Shown here in pieces: positions 7,435 through 16,691 of a stretch of 50,580 nucleotides of DNA; the first letter of the stretch is position 1, and each line of letters starts with the position of its first letter. Source of the stretch: Mariniphaga sp. (GTDB lineage Bacteria; Bacteroidota; Bacteroidia; Bacteroidales; Prolixibacteraceae). The notes below the pieces were generated by a model, which saw only the letters and a list, made by a program, of their open reading frames with translations, did not search any database and was not told where the DNA came from. Location of the stretch: NCBI GenBank assembly GCA_024636975.1, contig JAGXGA010000054.1, positions 1 to 50,580 of the forward strand, written 5' to 3'. The position numbers and the translations under genes were made by a program.

Positions 7435-8847
7435 TTAATTCTGCTTTTGAATTTTTATCACAAGCGATCGCTTAAAATCGGGTAATACAACAACAGCTTT
7501 CTTTTCTCCTTCCGACCATTTGTTTTTCCAGGGATCGTAAAATGAAATTCTGGCGATGCTTGTTCCGGAAATCAGGCTGCCGGTATCAATTGTTATATTT
7601 TGAAGAAGAGCCGGCGGGATGTCGTTTTCGAATTCATTTTGCCAGTTGTTGACGATATCCCTGCACCACAGCAGCAGGTGATCTTTTCCCGCCAGGGCAT
7701 AAATTTTTACATCAGGATGAAGTATTCTTAATGGAATGAAAGCCTCCTTCACCGGGTCGATGCCGTTAATGGCCTCGTTAAATCGCTGAAAGTGGTACCA
7801 CAGGTTATTCTTGTCGATGTAATTATCCCAGTGCCATGCGTGACCGGGGCCGGCTGCTCCAGCAAAAAAGGGGGCAAAAAGCAGATCGTGCAGCAGGACA
7901 CCTGCCGTGTCAAGGTCGTACAGCTCAATCGGGCCGGTATGTTTAGGTTTCACCCCACCTACTTCTGCCAGCAGCATTGGTTTTTGTACATTGTACGAGC
8001 GGAGTTCCGCAATGGCATCTGCAGCCAGTTCATCCATGGGTGCCTTGCAGATATCGAGTTGTGCACCCAGGTCGAGGTAGCGATGGATTTGAGCCACATC
8101 GTTTGAAGGCATTTGATTGATGTAGCGGTAATGGCTCCGCGTTGCTTCATGGTCGAAGCTGCCCAGGCTCTGCATCACCAGGTTACGGGGAAACATTTCA
8201 TGAACCCTGGGGAGCATATATTCATTCCATTCCCTCAGCCCTTCGCTTTCGATGGCATTCATTTCGTTCCACAGTTCCCAGCCGAAAACGGCAGGATGAT
8301 TGCCGTATCTTTTTCTGAAATGTTCCAGTCTGTTCAGGAAAACCTGTCTTCCTTCCTCCGAATTGATGTAGGAGTCCATGTCGGTAAAAGGCCCTCCGTT
8401 CGACACATGGTATTGACTTTTGCTGAAGAAACCCTTTTTGCTTTCAATAACCCGAAAGCTTTCGATGCACATTTTTATCTTAATGTTGTGCTTTTGGGCG
8501 GTTTCAAGCACCTGATCAATGTTTTTCAATGCTTCTTCATTCACCTTACTGTATTCGGTTTCAATTTCATGTAATGGGTGGTTCAGCCAGATACGGGCAA
8601 AGTTACCGCCGTTGGCAGCCAGCTTTTCAAGATATTGCACCAATGTTGCTGTATTACTGGCCCAGCAGATGTTCGGACCCATAGGGATGTAGGTTTCACC
8701 CGAAGAGAGTTGGAAATAGAAAGGATTTTCAGAACTTACCTGTACAAAATTATTTGCAGCGGGGGCAGGGGCAGTGTTTGCCTGGCTGATTGCGTTTATG
8801 GGGTGAATGACCAGTATAAGGAGGTAAGCGATTAATTTAACGTTCAT
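7435..8847 (-). CDS. Secreted GH5-like glycoside hydrolase (endo-mannanase/cellulase fold)
   Basis: The 470-residue protein starts with a signal peptide (hydrophobic residues 4-20, then a Gln/Ala/Pro linker), so it is exported. The rest is a TIM-barrel hydrolase of clan GH-A. FGWELWNEMNA carries the acid/base Glu195, AQIHRYL the conserved His254, and PMLLAEVGG the nucleophile Glu295. The spacing of about 100 residues between the two Glu fits GH5 and close relatives. The N-terminal Y-I-P-M-G-P-N and W-L-N-H-P strands also fit. The exact polysaccharide (mannan, glucan or other) cannot be told. The YdcF gene lies 47 bp upstream on the same strand, so the two may be cotranscribed. Confidence 0.75.
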   Translation of the reverse strand: MNVKLIAYLLILVIHPINAISQANTAPAPAANNFVQVSSENPFYFQLSSGETYIPMGPNICWASNTATLVQYLEKLAANGGNFARIWLNHPLHEIETEYSKVNEEALKNIDQVLETAQKHNIKIKMCIESFRVIESKKGFFSKSQYHVSNGGPFTDMDSYINSEEGRQVFLNRLEHFRKRYGNHPAVFGWELWNEMNAIESEGLREWNEYMLPRVHEMFPRNLVMQSLGSFDHEATRSHYRYINQMPSNDVAQIHRYLDLGAQLDICKAPMDELAADAIAELRSYNVQKPMLLAEVGGVKPKHTGPIELYDLDTAGVLLHDLLFAPFFAGAAGPGHAWHWDNYIDKNNLWYHFQRFNEAINGIDPVKEAFIPLRILHPDVKIYALAGKDHLLLWCRDIVNNWQNEFENDIPPALLQNITIDTGSLISGTSIARISFYDPWKNKWSEGEKKAVVVLPDFKRSLVIKIQKQN

Positions 8848-8894
8848 GGTTATTTATTTTAATGTGGTTTTTCAATATATATTCCTTTTGATTT

Positions 8895-9620
8895 TCAGAT
8901 CCATCCCCTCAGTTTATAATAAAGCAGTGCCACCATTTCCCGTGCAAATGTAATTTCATACTTCAGGTGGTTCCATATCTGGTATCGCACGGAAATGCTT
9001 TCGCTTACATCGGGAGCAATGGATTTGCGTCCACCCAGCTCATTGTCGTTGTAGTTCAGGTTTGCTTCACTGGCATTCTCAAAGGCAGGCAGGGCATAAA
9101 CTTCTTTGAAGCCGGTTTTTTGAAAGCACAAAACGGCGCGCCGCATATGCTCGGGAGAGGTAATCAGGAGTACCGGCATATGAAGATCGAGCAACTGCGA
9201 ACAGTTCAATGCCTGCGACCGGGTATTGGTACCCTGGTTTTCAAACAGTACACGCCGTGCAACAAGGCCGCGCAGTTCCAGTTCGGCCTTCATAAGTTGC
9301 GGGGTGCTTTTATTATCGGAGGTATCTCCCGGCATGGCAATCAGAACCCTGGCTGCCGGAAAACTTCGGGAAGCTTTTTCGGCATACCAGCTGCGCATCA
9401 GGTTGCTTTCGCTGGGCATACCGGCGCCACCCATTAAAACAATTGTTTCGGGTTTACCGTTTATTCCACTTTTGCTGGTCCCCAGCCAGTGGATACCCCA
9501 AAAGGGCAGGGTGGTGAATGCTAAAACAACAACAGTCGTAAAGAAAACACCTGCTGCAACAAAAAAAATGCGGAGTATCCTTAAAAAATGAATATTTTTG
9601 GAATAGTTTTTTGCCATCAT
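8895..9620 (-). CDS. YdcF/SanA family (DUF218) membrane-anchored protein
   Basis: The 241-residue protein has one N-terminal membrane segment (about residues 14-36) followed by a DUF218 domain. The domain shows the family's opening strand TIVLMGGAGMPSESN, the middle PAARVLIAMPGD, and the conserved ENQGTNTRSQAL segment. Family members (ElyC, SanA, YdcF) act at or near the cell envelope and are linked to peptidoglycan precursor or barrier functions, but no reaction is firmly known. It precedes the GH5-like gene on the same strand and is divergent from the kinase-RapZ gene starting at 9668, with which it shares a 47-bp upstream region. Confidence 0.85.
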   Translation of the reverse strand: MMAKNYSKNIHFLRILRIFFVAAGVFFTTVVVLAFTTLPFWGIHWLGTSKSGINGKPETIVLMGGAGMPSESNLMRSWYAEKASRSFPAARVLIAMPGDTSDNKSTPQLMKAELELRGLVARRVLFENQGTNTRSQALNCSQLLDLHMPVLLITSPEHMRRAVLCFQKTGFKEVYALPAFENASEANLNYNDNELGGRKSIAPDVSESISVRYQIWNHLKYEITFAREMVALLYYKLRGWI

Positions 9621-9667
9621 CGTTGTTAATGGTATAAAAATACATTTAATCTTTTAACTTTCATACA

Positions 9668-11095
9668 TTGAAAACCAAAGTAAAAAAAGAGATAGAACAA
9701 CTGTTTGAGCAGCAATTTGGGGAGAAACCCACCAAAGTTACGCTATTGCCTCCTTCTGGTTCCTACCGCGAATACTGCAGGCTGAAAAGCAACAACCGCT
9801 CGGTAATTGGCGCCTGGAATGCCGATATTAAGGAAAATACAGCATTCCTTTCGTTTACTGATGCATTCAGAAAAAACAATATACCTGTTCCTGAAGTTTA
9901 TGCAGTTAGCGCCGACAGCCAAAAGTACCTGCTGGAGGATCTGGGCGACACCACCCTTTTCGATTTTCTTACTCATACGAGGGAAACAGAAGGGTTTTCA
10001 GAAACCATTATTGATGAATACCGCAAAGTGCTGAAGCAACTGCCGCAGATTCAGATAGTGGCAGGCAAGGATATGGACTACTCGGTTTGCTACCCGCGCG
10101 AGGCATTCGATAAGCAGTCGATGATGTGGGATCTGAATTACTTCAAATATTATTTTCTGAAGCTTGCCAAAGTGCCTTTTGATGAACAGGCCCTTGAAGA
10201 TGATTTTCAGACATTCAGCGATTATTTGTTGTCTGCTCCGTCCGATTATTTTCTTTTCCGCGATTTTCAGTCGCGAAATGTGATGCTGAAAGATGGAGGA
10301 GTTTACTTTATCGATTACCAGGGCGGGCGCCGCGGTGCCCTGCAATACGACCTGGCTTCACTGTTGTACGATGGCAAGGCCGATATACCCCCTGAAATAA
10401 GAACGTTGCTCTTTAGGTATTACCTCGATGAGTTGCGGAACTTCCTGCCGGTGAATGAGCATGAATTTACCTCATATTTCAACGGATTTGTTCTGATACG
10501 TATCATGCAGGCTATGGGAGCCTATGGGTTCAGAGGATTTTACGAGAAGAAGGAGCATTTTCTGAAGAGTATTCCTTATGCCATCCGCAATTTGCAGAAC
10601 CTGTTGCCTGAACTGAACCTACCAGTGGAGTTGCCTGAACTGAAGAATGTATTGGATCAGCTTACCCAATCGGAAGCCCTGAAAGAAATAGGTCAGCCTA
10701 AAAATAAGCTGACGGTTCTTATAACCAGCTTTTCCTATAAAAAAGGCATTCCTAAAGATCCGTCAGGTAACGGAGGTGGTTTTGTTTTTGATTGCCGTGC
10801 ATTGAATAATCCCGGCCGGCACATCGAGTTCAAGCATCTTACAGGTAAAGATCCGGCTGTTCAGAAGTTTTTAAGGCAGAATTCCGAAATGAAATGGTTC
10901 TTAAAACCGGTAAAGGCACTTGTTGATCAATCGGTAAAAAATTACCTCGAAAGGGGATTTACCAATCTTTCGGTAAGCTTTGGCTGCACTGGCGGACAGC
11001 ACCGTTCGGTATATGCGGCTGAAAAACTGGCTGTCCACCTGCGCAACAATTACAACATAAATGTTGTTCTTGTTCACCGGGAACAACAAATTTAA
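9668..11095 (+). CDS. APH-type sugar kinase fused to a RapZ C-terminal domain
   Basis: A TTG start is used, as no ATG precedes the first conserved residues. The N-terminal ~320 residues are an aminoglycoside-phosphotransferase-fold kinase resembling AmgK/cell-wall-sugar kinases, with the catalytic loop FRDFQSRNVML (Asp199, Asn204) and the metal-binding FIDYQGG (Asp216). Residues about 347-475 match the C-terminal domain of RapZ: FVFDCRALNNPG (372-383) and SFGCTGGQHRSV (437-448), the motifs that bind amino-sugar signals in RapZ. The RapZ kinase domain itself is absent. By family knowledge this would link phosphorylation of a recycled wall sugar to sensing of amino-sugar levels. That link is inference. 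A 42-residue gene follows after 9 bp. Confidence 0.85.
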   Translation: MKTKVKKEIEQLFEQQFGEKPTKVTLLPPSGSYREYCRLKSNNRSVIGAWNADIKENTAFLSFTDAFRKNNIPVPEVYAVSADSQKYLLEDLGDTTLFDFLTHTRETEGFSETIIDEYRKVLKQLPQIQIVAGKDMDYSVCYPREAFDKQSMMWDLNYFKYYFLKLAKVPFDEQALEDDFQTFSDYLLSAPSDYFLFRDFQSRNVMLKDGGVYFIDYQGGRRGALQYDLASLLYDGKADIPPEIRTLLFRYYLDELRNFLPVNEHEFTSYFNGFVLIRIMQAMGAYGFRGFYEKKEHFLKSIPYAIRNLQNLLPELNLPVELPELKNVLDQLTQSEALKEIGQPKNKLTVLITSFSYKKGIPKDPSGNGGGFVFDCRALNNPGRHIEFKHLTGKDPAVQKFLRQNSEMKWFLKPVKALVDQSVKNYLERGFTNLSVSFGCTGGQHRSVYAAEKLAVHLRNNYNINVVLVHREQQI

Positions 11096-11104
11096 GATAA
11101 AGGA

Positions 11105-11233
11105 ATGGGGAAGACGGCTTGTAAGAAGGGTGATTTTCAGGATAAGGAGAATGCAAAATTTGAATGTAAACGGTGTGGGGCAAAAGTGAAAAAGGAAGAA
11201 AAAGTATGTAAGCCAAAAAAAATTAAAAGCTAA
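11105..11233 (+). CDS. 42-residue cysteine-rich (zinc-ribbon-like) protein
   Basis: ATG at 11105 is preceded by AAGG and lies only 9 bp after the kinase-RapZ stop, so the two are probably cotranscribed. The product starts [14 protein letters not shown] and contains Cys-x2-Cys ([12 protein letters not shown]), flanked by further cysteines at residues 6 and about 36, and is very rich in Lys. The four cysteines suggest a small zinc ribbon. The Lys-rich composition would suit nucleic-acid binding. The gene is too short for most automatic callers. Function unknown. Confidence 0.55.
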   Translation: MGKTACKKGDFQDKENAKFECKRCGAKVKKEEKVCKPKKIKS

Positions 11234-11281
11234 TGGCATATTTTACGTCAGGGAATGCCTGCTTTTTCATTTTGTAATTAT

Positions 11282-11295
11282 ATTTTCGCGAAAAT
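11282..11295. promoter_or_regulatory. 14-bp perfect palindrome upstream of yebC
   Basis: ATTTTCGCGAAAAT at 11282-11295 is a perfect palindrome 24 bp before the YebC start codon. It overlaps a -7-like element (TATTTTCG at 11281-11288, compare TAnnTTTG). It could be an operator or part of the promoter, or a chance palindrome in AT-rich DNA. Confidence 0.3.
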
Positions 11296-11318
11296 TTATT
11301 CCACAAATCAATATAACC

Positions 11319-12029
11319 ATGGGAAGAGCATTTGAATACCGCAGGGCAGCGAAAGAGAAACGCTGGGACAAGATGTCGCGTACGTTTCCTAAGCTGGCGA
11401 AAAAAATAACCATTGCAGCCAAATCGGGTGGTGCTGACCCCGATCTTAATTCCGCCCTGCGTACGGCCATTTTAAATGCCAAAGCGCAGAATATGCCCAA
11501 AACAAATATTGAAGCAGCCATTAAAAGGGCCAGCGGTAAGGATGCTGCCGATTTTACGGAAGTAAATTACGAGGGCAAAGGACCTCATGGAGTGCTTGTA
11601 TTTGTTGAATGTGCCACCGATAATACCACACGTACCGTTGCCAATGTGAAAAGCTACTTTAACAAGGCAGGTGGCGGTCAGGTTCCCACGGGGTCGCTGG
11701 AGTTTATGTTCTCGCACAAGGCCGTTTTTGAATTCGAAAAGAAAGAGGGAATGGACCTCGAAGAACTGGAACTGTCGCTTATCGATGCAGGCCTGGAAGA
11801 GATTGAAGAAAACGAAGGCGTTTTTTATGCCTATGCTGATTACACCAGTTTTGGCGATCTGGCACATGCCCTTGATGAGCTGAAGATTGATGTACAAAAG
11901 GCAGTACTAAAACGTTTTCCCAACGATCCGGTAGAATTCTCTGAAGAACAGCTGGAGGATATAGAGAAAATGCTTGATAAGCTTGAGGACGACGACGACG
12001 TGCAGGCGGTTTATACCAATATTGCGTAG
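11319..12029 (+). CDS. yebC: YebC/PmpR (TACO1) family protein
   Basis: The 236-residue length and the N-terminus [20 protein letters not shown] are typical of the family. Also present are the conserved [23 protein letters not shown]-like helix region (residues about 39-61), [11 protein letters not shown]-type and [16 protein letters not shown] segments, and an acidic C-terminal tail. The family includes DNA-binding regulators and translation factors that relieve ribosome pausing. Which role applies here cannot be told. The gene is monocistronic in this window, with about 85 bp of upstream sequence after the small cysteine-rich gene. Confidence 0.95.
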   Translation: MGRAFEYRRAAKEKRWDKMSRTFPKLAKKITIAAKSGGADPDLNSALRTAILNAKAQNMPKTNIEAAIKRASGKDAADFTEVNYEGKGPHGVLVFVECATDNTTRTVANVKSYFNKAGGGQVPTGSLEFMFSHKAVFEFEKKEGMDLEELELSLIDAGLEEIEENEGVFYAYADYTSFGDLAHALDELKIDVQKAVLKRFPNDPVEFSEEQLEDIEKMLDKLEDDDDVQAVYTNIA

Positions 12030-12237
12030 TTGGAGGGATCCCTGTCGGCCTCTTCTATGGGGAGCAGCAGGATTGCTTCTGGGGGAAGTTAGCATTAAAG
12101 CACATCAGCTACAACTATTTATTTCTGTTACTCTGTCAATTTCCATTGTTTAGCTATAATTTCCGGCAAGTCATCTAAAAAAGTACCTCTGATTTCTTTT
12201 CCTTATTACCTTTAGATTTCAAAAAAGAAATAAGGTT

Positions 12238-13491
12238 ATGACGGCTGTACAGTTACACATTGATCATTTTATCGGGATTTGGGATAAAAGCCCGGTTGAT
12301 TTCCCATTGTTTCCGCGCAGTTATTCAGCAGAGGAACAAAATGAACGGGAAGGCCGGTTCAGTGCCATTCAAGAGAAATTAAAGAAACTGCAATCGAAAA
12401 AGAACCGTCGTGCTTTAAAGGACGGTGATGCAGGGAAATCGTTTTTTCCGGTATTTCGTGATTTTATGGAAAGTGTATTTGATTTCGAACCTGCCCATCT
12501 GGAAATCATTCTTTCCGACAGCTTTAAAAATGTATCAAAGGATTTCTTTTATAAGGCACGGCAGTTCGGGCCTGAACTGTCGCCTGAAAGCATTTACCAG
12601 GGCCTCCGGAATGTGTGGATAATGAACGGATTGCAACTGATGATGGGTGTGCCGGTGGAAATAACTCCGTCGGTATTTGCCTACAGCATGATCTATCCAT
12701 ACAGCGACAATTTATTGGATGATGCCTCCCTTTCGGCTAAAGAAAAAAAAGCGTTCAGTGAACGGTTCAGCCGGCGCCTGCATGGAGAATTAATAGTACC
12801 AATGAATTTCACCGAACTACAGCTCTTTAGATTGGTCTCGATGATTGAAAGCCAGTTTCCGCGAAAGGATTTTCCGGGAGTTTATGAAAGCCTGTATGCA
12901 ATTCATGGAGGGCAGACCCGAAGTCTGGAGCTTATAAACTGCAATGGGCTTGAGGAGAAAGTGGTCGCTGAAATATGCTTCGAAAAGGGGGGAGCCTCGG
13001 TTTTGGCCGATGGCTACCTGGTGGCAGGTCGGTTATCTCCTGAACAGGAGAGGGCATTGTTTGGGTACGGTGTGTATTTACAGCTGCTGGATGACATCCA
13101 GGACATTAAGGAGGATACGGCAGGAAATACCAAAACGCTGTTTGCCTGCCGCGGAGCATCGGTTAACCTTGAAACTTTTTTATACAAAACAATTCATTTT
13201 GGAAGAAAGGCGATGGAAGAGTTGAGGTGTTTTGATGGCACTGAAATGAATTCAATGCTCGGCCTTATGAACCGGAGCATTGAATCGATGACCATTGAAT
13301 CAGTGGGGTTGAACCTTGAACCATTTTCAGATGAATGCCTGCACAATCTTGAGGTCCATTCCCCTTTACGGTTTGAATATCTCCGGATTAAAAAGTCGAA
13401 ATCAAAGTCTCAGCGTCTCAGTCTTTTTAAGAAATATTTTGAACAGGCACCTGATTGGGTTACTCTTCCGAAAAACAGTACATGGAATTAA
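12238..13491 (+). CDS. Class I isoprenoid-synthase-like protein
   Basis: The 417-residue protein is nearly all helical and shows the two Asp-rich motifs of class I isoprenoid synthases: DNLLDD (157-162) after an aromatic helix end, and LLDDIQDIKED (283-293). Between them lies HGGQTRSLEL (223-232), where synthases often have a GQ-x-x-D turn. Overall sequence does not match the usual farnesyl or geranylgeranyl synthases, whose first motif is DDxxD within a conserved GGKRLRP context. It is more like the unassigned 'class 1 isoprenoid biosynthesis enzyme' group of Bacteroidota. There is no signal peptide. The stop lies inside the last 32 bp of the convergent PQQ-propeller gene. Substrate unknown. 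Confidence 0.65.
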   Translation: MTAVQLHIDHFIGIWDKSPVDFPLFPRSYSAEEQNEREGRFSAIQEKLKKLQSKKNRRALKDGDAGKSFFPVFRDFMESVFDFEPAHLEIILSDSFKNVSKDFFYKARQFGPELSPESIYQGLRNVWIMNGLQLMMGVPVEITPSVFAYSMIYPYSDNLLDDASLSAKEKKAFSERFSRRLHGELIVPMNFTELQLFRLVSMIESQFPRKDFPGVYESLYAIHGGQTRSLELINCNGLEEKVVAEICFEKGGASVLADGYLVAGRLSPEQERALFGYGVYLQLLDDIQDIKEDTAGNTKTLFACRGASVNLETFLYKTIHFGRKAMEELRCFDGTEMNSMLGLMNRSIESMTIESVGLNLEPFSDECLHNLEVHSPLRFEYLRIKKSKSKSQRLSLFKKYFEQAPDWVTLPKNSTWN

Positions 13492-14791
13492 ATCCGCGGA
13501 GAATCAAATCGTTACCTACAATTACCGGTGAGGCATGGAAGTTATCATCCAGCTTATTGGATGCCAGCACTTCAAATAAATCACCTTCCTTAATTACCAT
13601 AACCACCCCATTGGCAGCTATGTATATTTTACCATTAACGCCGGTTGGTGAGGAATAGAGTGTGCTTATATCCTCCAGGTTTTGCTTGGTGTAATAAGGT
13701 TCGCCTGTTTTTGCGTCGATGCATGAAAGAAATCCGTTGTTAACCCGCAGAAAGTAAAGCCTGCCGTTCAGTAATACCGGCTGCGGTGTATAAGGTGTTT
13801 CCTGGTTGTAGGTCCACAATATGGCGTTAGTGCCGGTTATGTCGCCTTCAGCATTGCTGATGTCGATGGCTTGCAAGGCGCTTCCCCTGAATCCGCTCAT
13901 GGCATATAGGATACCGTCGCTGTATACTGGATTGGGAATGACGTTGCGGGTCATGCCGGTTGAGTGCCAGATTTCTTTGCCGGTATTGTAATCATAAGCC
14001 TTTACCTGGTTGGTAGCGGAAGTAATTACCTGCGCCTGTCCGTTTACCTCTACAACCAGTGGAGTCGACCACGAGGTATTTACATCGCGTGGCACCTGCC
14101 AGTCAATTTCGCCTGTATTTTTGTTTAGAGCATACAGGTACGATTCGCCTTCATGGTCCCAAAGGATGAAAAGCTTGTCCTGGTAAAGAAAAGGAGAGCT
14201 TCCTTCCCCGAAACTCATAAGTTTTTGCATTTGTCCAAAATCGCGCTGCCAAAGAATATTTCCTTCGAAATCGAGGCAAAAAACGCCACGTGAACCAAAG
14301 TAAGCATAGATTTTTTCTCCATCGGTACAGGGTGAATTGGATGCCCAGCTGCCCAGGTCATGGGTGTTTTCCTGCGGCCATTCGCTTGTAACTGTTTTCT
14401 CCCAGATTATGCTTCCATCGGTCCGGTTGATCAGCATTACCTTATATTCATGCACACGGTCGGTTTGGTTGGGGGCCATGCGGCTTCCTTCTCCCGATTT
14501 TGCCGCAGCTTGTGGTGAAGCCTCTTCGGTAGCTACAGCCGTTTGAACAATGATATTATCTCCCCACACAATGGGTGTAGCATGTCCTTTCCCCGGGATG
14601 GTCGTTTTCCATTTGAGGTTTTGGGTTTCGCTGAACTCAATCGGGGGATTGCCTTTGATTGCGGCTCCTGTATGCAGGGGACCACGCCATTGCGGCCAGT
14701 TTTCTGTTGCAGGAACTTGCGAATAGCCATAACCGGGACTGAAAAGAATGAGGAATGAGAGCAAACAAATAAAGGAAAGTTGATTTTTCAT
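13460..14791 (-). CDS. Exported PQQ-like beta-propeller protein (BamB/quinoprotein fold)
   Basis: The 443-residue protein has a signal peptide (residues 4-24) and begins its mature part with ENWPQWRGPLHTGA, the usual opening of outer-membrane-assembly/PQQ-propeller proteins in this phylum. Repeated blades have the G-x-x-x-W and A-x-D-x-x-T-G-E/K-x-x-W pattern, for example YALNKNTGEIDWQVPRD, YDYNTGKEIWHS and SCIDAKTGEPYYT. Such proteins act in the periplasm, often near oxidative enzymes, but no partner enzyme is adjacent. It overlaps the convergent isoprenoid-synthase-like gene by 32 bp. No quinone-ligand residues could be confirmed, so a structural role is as likely as a redox one. Confidence 0.85.
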   Translation of the reverse strand: MKNQLSFICLLSFLILFSPGYGYSQVPATENWPQWRGPLHTGAAIKGNPPIEFSETQNLKWKTTIPGKGHATPIVWGDNIIVQTAVATEEASPQAAAKSGEGSRMAPNQTDRVHEYKVMLINRTDGSIIWEKTVTSEWPQENTHDLGSWASNSPCTDGEKIYAYFGSRGVFCLDFEGNILWQRDFGQMQKLMSFGEGSSPFLYQDKLFILWDHEGESYLYALNKNTGEIDWQVPRDVNTSWSTPLVVEVNGQAQVITSATNQVKAYDYNTGKEIWHSTGMTRNVIPNPVYSDGILYAMSGFRGSALQAIDISNAEGDITGTNAILWTYNQETPYTPQPVLLNGRLYFLRVNNGFLSCIDAKTGEPYYTKQNLEDISTLYSSPTGVNGKIYIAANGVVMVIKEGDLFEVLASNKLDDNFHASPVIVGNDLILRGFNSMYCFSEE

Positions 14792-15027
14792 GCTATAGCT
14801 GTTTTAATAATTTGGACCGAAAAGCAGACAAAAGGTTTAAATGAAAAGATTTTAATATTTTTGAATCTGTACTTTGTTAAATTTTTTGATGAAGATAAAA
14901 AAGAAAAAATAAAACATAATTGGCAATTGAGGCATCAGAGCCACTTTTTCAGTTAAATTTATTTTTATCTTGCGGGAATGTAACAGAAATTTGGTTTTAG
15001 ATACCTATTTTGATAAACTGCCTTTCA

Positions 15028-15750
15028 ATGAAAGAGAATATTATTCATCTGGAAAAAATTACAAAAAGTTATAAAGTAGGCACTCAGGCAGTGCATGCTT
15101 TGCGTTCAGTATCGCTAAATATATACAGGGGGGAATACGTTGCTATTATGGGAGCCTCCGGTTCGGGTAAATCTACCCTTATGAACATCATCGGATGCCT
15201 CGACACACCAACTGGAGGAACCTATGTTCTGAACCAAAAAGACGTGAGCCGGCTTTCCGACAATGAACTGGCAGAAATACGTAACGCTGAAATTGGCTTT
15301 ATTTTTCAAGTTTTTAATCTGTTGCCTCGCAGTTCGGCACTCGACAATGTGATGCTACCCATGGTATATGCCGGGGTCAGAAAAAATGAACGCAAAAGCA
15401 GGGCAACCGACGTGCTCACCGATGTTGGTCTGGCCGACCGGATGCTGCATAAACCCAATGAGCTGTCGGGAGGGCAGCGGCAAAGGGTTGCTATTGCCAG
15501 GGCGCTGGTGAATAAGCCATCTATTCTGTTGGCCGATGAGCCTACAGGAAACCTCGATTCAAAAATTTCTGAGGAAATAATGAAGCTTTTTGCCGAAATC
15601 CACCGCAAGGGGAATACCCTTGTTATGGTTACCCATGAGGAGACTATAGCCCGGCATGCGCACCGGATTGTCAGGTTAAAAGATGGTGAAATCGAATCGG
15701 ACACTGTAAATCCCGATCCAATTTATGGAGCTGTCCCGTTAACTTTATAG
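15028..15750 (+). CDS. ABC transporter ATP-binding protein (MacB/LolD type)
   Basis: The start is placed at ATG 15028, because the in-frame TTG at 15010 would add only six residues that the family lacks. The protein has the Walker A motif GASGSGKST (42-50), the Q-loop [19 protein letters not shown] typical of the MacB/LolD/FtsE group, the signature [15 protein letters not shown], and Walker [14 protein letters not shown]. It should energise a periplasm-facing permease that exports lipoproteins, peptides or drugs. No permease gene lies next to it, so its partner must be elsewhere. The adenosyltransferase gene follows 47 bp downstream and may share its transcript. Confidence 0.9.
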   Translation: MKENIIHLEKITKSYKVGTQAVHALRSVSLNIYRGEYVAIMGASGSGKSTLMNIIGCLDTPTGGTYVLNQKDVSRLSDNELAEIRNAEIGFIFQVFNLLPRSSALDNVMLPMVYAGVRKNERKSRATDVLTDVGLADRMLHKPNELSGGQRQRVAIARALVNKPSILLADEPTGNLDSKISEEIMKLFAEIHRKGNTLVMVTHEETIARHAHRIVRLKDGEIESDTVNPDPIYGAVPLTL

Positions 15751-15797
15751 CTTTTTCGATGTTATAGCATCAAAAATACGGGAATAAAGCAGTTCGA

Positions 15798-16361
15798 ATG
15801 AATTCAAAAAAAATTAAGGTATACACCAAAACAGGTGATGACGGCACTACCGGACTGGTAGGGGGTACACGAGTAAATAAATATGATATTCGGCTGGAAG
15901 CTTATGGAACAGTCGATGAACTGAATGCTGCTGTTGGTGTAGTGCGTTCTTATCCGATTCCCGAAAACCTCAAAGAAATGCTTGAGGAAGTACAGAATAA
16001 GCTTTTCAATATAGGATCCAGGCTTGCCTCCGATGAAAAAGGAGATGCTTTTACCGCTGGTCTTTCTATAAACCAGTCGCACTTGTTGTTTTTGGAAAGC
16101 AGCATTGATGAACTGGAAGAAGAGCTTCCTGAACTTACCCGGTTTATTTTGCCGGGAGGTGATCTTGCAGCAGCATACTGTCATGTGGCACGAACCATCT
16201 GCCGAAGGGCAGAACGAAGGATTCTGGAATTCTCCAGGCATCAGCCTGTGCAGCCTGAAATTATTCAATACATGAACCGGTTGTCCGATTTTCTGTTCGT
16301 TTTGGCACGCAAACTCGTTGCTGTCAGCGGCATTGAAGAGAAACCCTGGAAACAATTTTAA
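15798..16361 (+). CDS. PduO-type corrinoid adenosyltransferase
   Basis: The 187-residue protein transfers the adenosyl group of ATP to cob(I)alamin or cob(I)yrinic acid diamide, making coenzyme B12. It carries the N-terminal ATP-binding motif YTKTGDDGTTGLVGG with RVNKYDIRLEAYGTVDELNA, the middle LPGG turn, and the C-terminal RTICRRAERR and MNRLSDFLFVLAR segments with the conserved Arg and Asp residues. Length and motif order are normal for PduO-type enzymes. No other cobalamin genes are nearby. It lies 47 bp behind the ABC ATPase and 89 bp before the DUF2795 gene. Confidence 0.95.
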   Translation: MNSKKIKVYTKTGDDGTTGLVGGTRVNKYDIRLEAYGTVDELNAAVGVVRSYPIPENLKEMLEEVQNKLFNIGSRLASDEKGDAFTAGLSINQSHLLFLESSIDELEEELPELTRFILPGGDLAAAYCHVARTICRRAERRILEFSRHQPVQPEIIQYMNRLSDFLFVLARKLVAVSGIEEKPWKQF

Positions 16362-16450
16362 AAATTAATAATCAGGGTGATTTTCGTATTATTTTTTTAC
16401 TATATTCGCGGCATTGTAAAAAATGCTTAGAACCACTTAAATCCATAGAG

Positions 16451-16672
16451 ATGTATTGGACTCTTGAATTAGCTTCAAAATTGGAAGATGCGCCCTGGCC
16501 GGCAAGTAAAGATGAATTAATCGATTATGCCATCCGATCGGGTGCACCCCTTGAAGTGATAGAAAATTTGCAGGAAATAGAAGATGAAGGGGAGATTTAC
16601 GAAAGTATCGAGGACATTTGGCCCGATTACCCCAGTAAAGATGACTTCTTCTTTAATGAAGATGAGTATTGA
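16451..16672 (+). CDS. DUF2795 family protein
   Basis: The 73-residue acidic protein starts MYWTLELASKLEDAPWPASK and has the DUF2795 core (DELIDYAIRSGAPLEVIENLQ) with an acidic, aromatic tail (DIWPDYPSKDDFFFNEDEY). It is cytoplasmic, of unknown function, and conserved in this phylum. It has a ~90-bp upstream gap with a -7-like TATATTCG, and a clear terminator follows at 16692. Confidence 0.85.
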   Translation: MYWTLELASKLEDAPWPASKDELIDYAIRSGAPLEVIENLQEIEDEGEIYESIEDIWPDYPSKDDFFFNEDEY

Positions 16673-16691
16673 ATAAAAATACGATATTCGA

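Noticed and set aside
11231-11265. A terminator after the 42-residue gene (CAGG/CCTG before CTTTTTC)
   Set aside because: The stem is only 4 bp, too weak to call.
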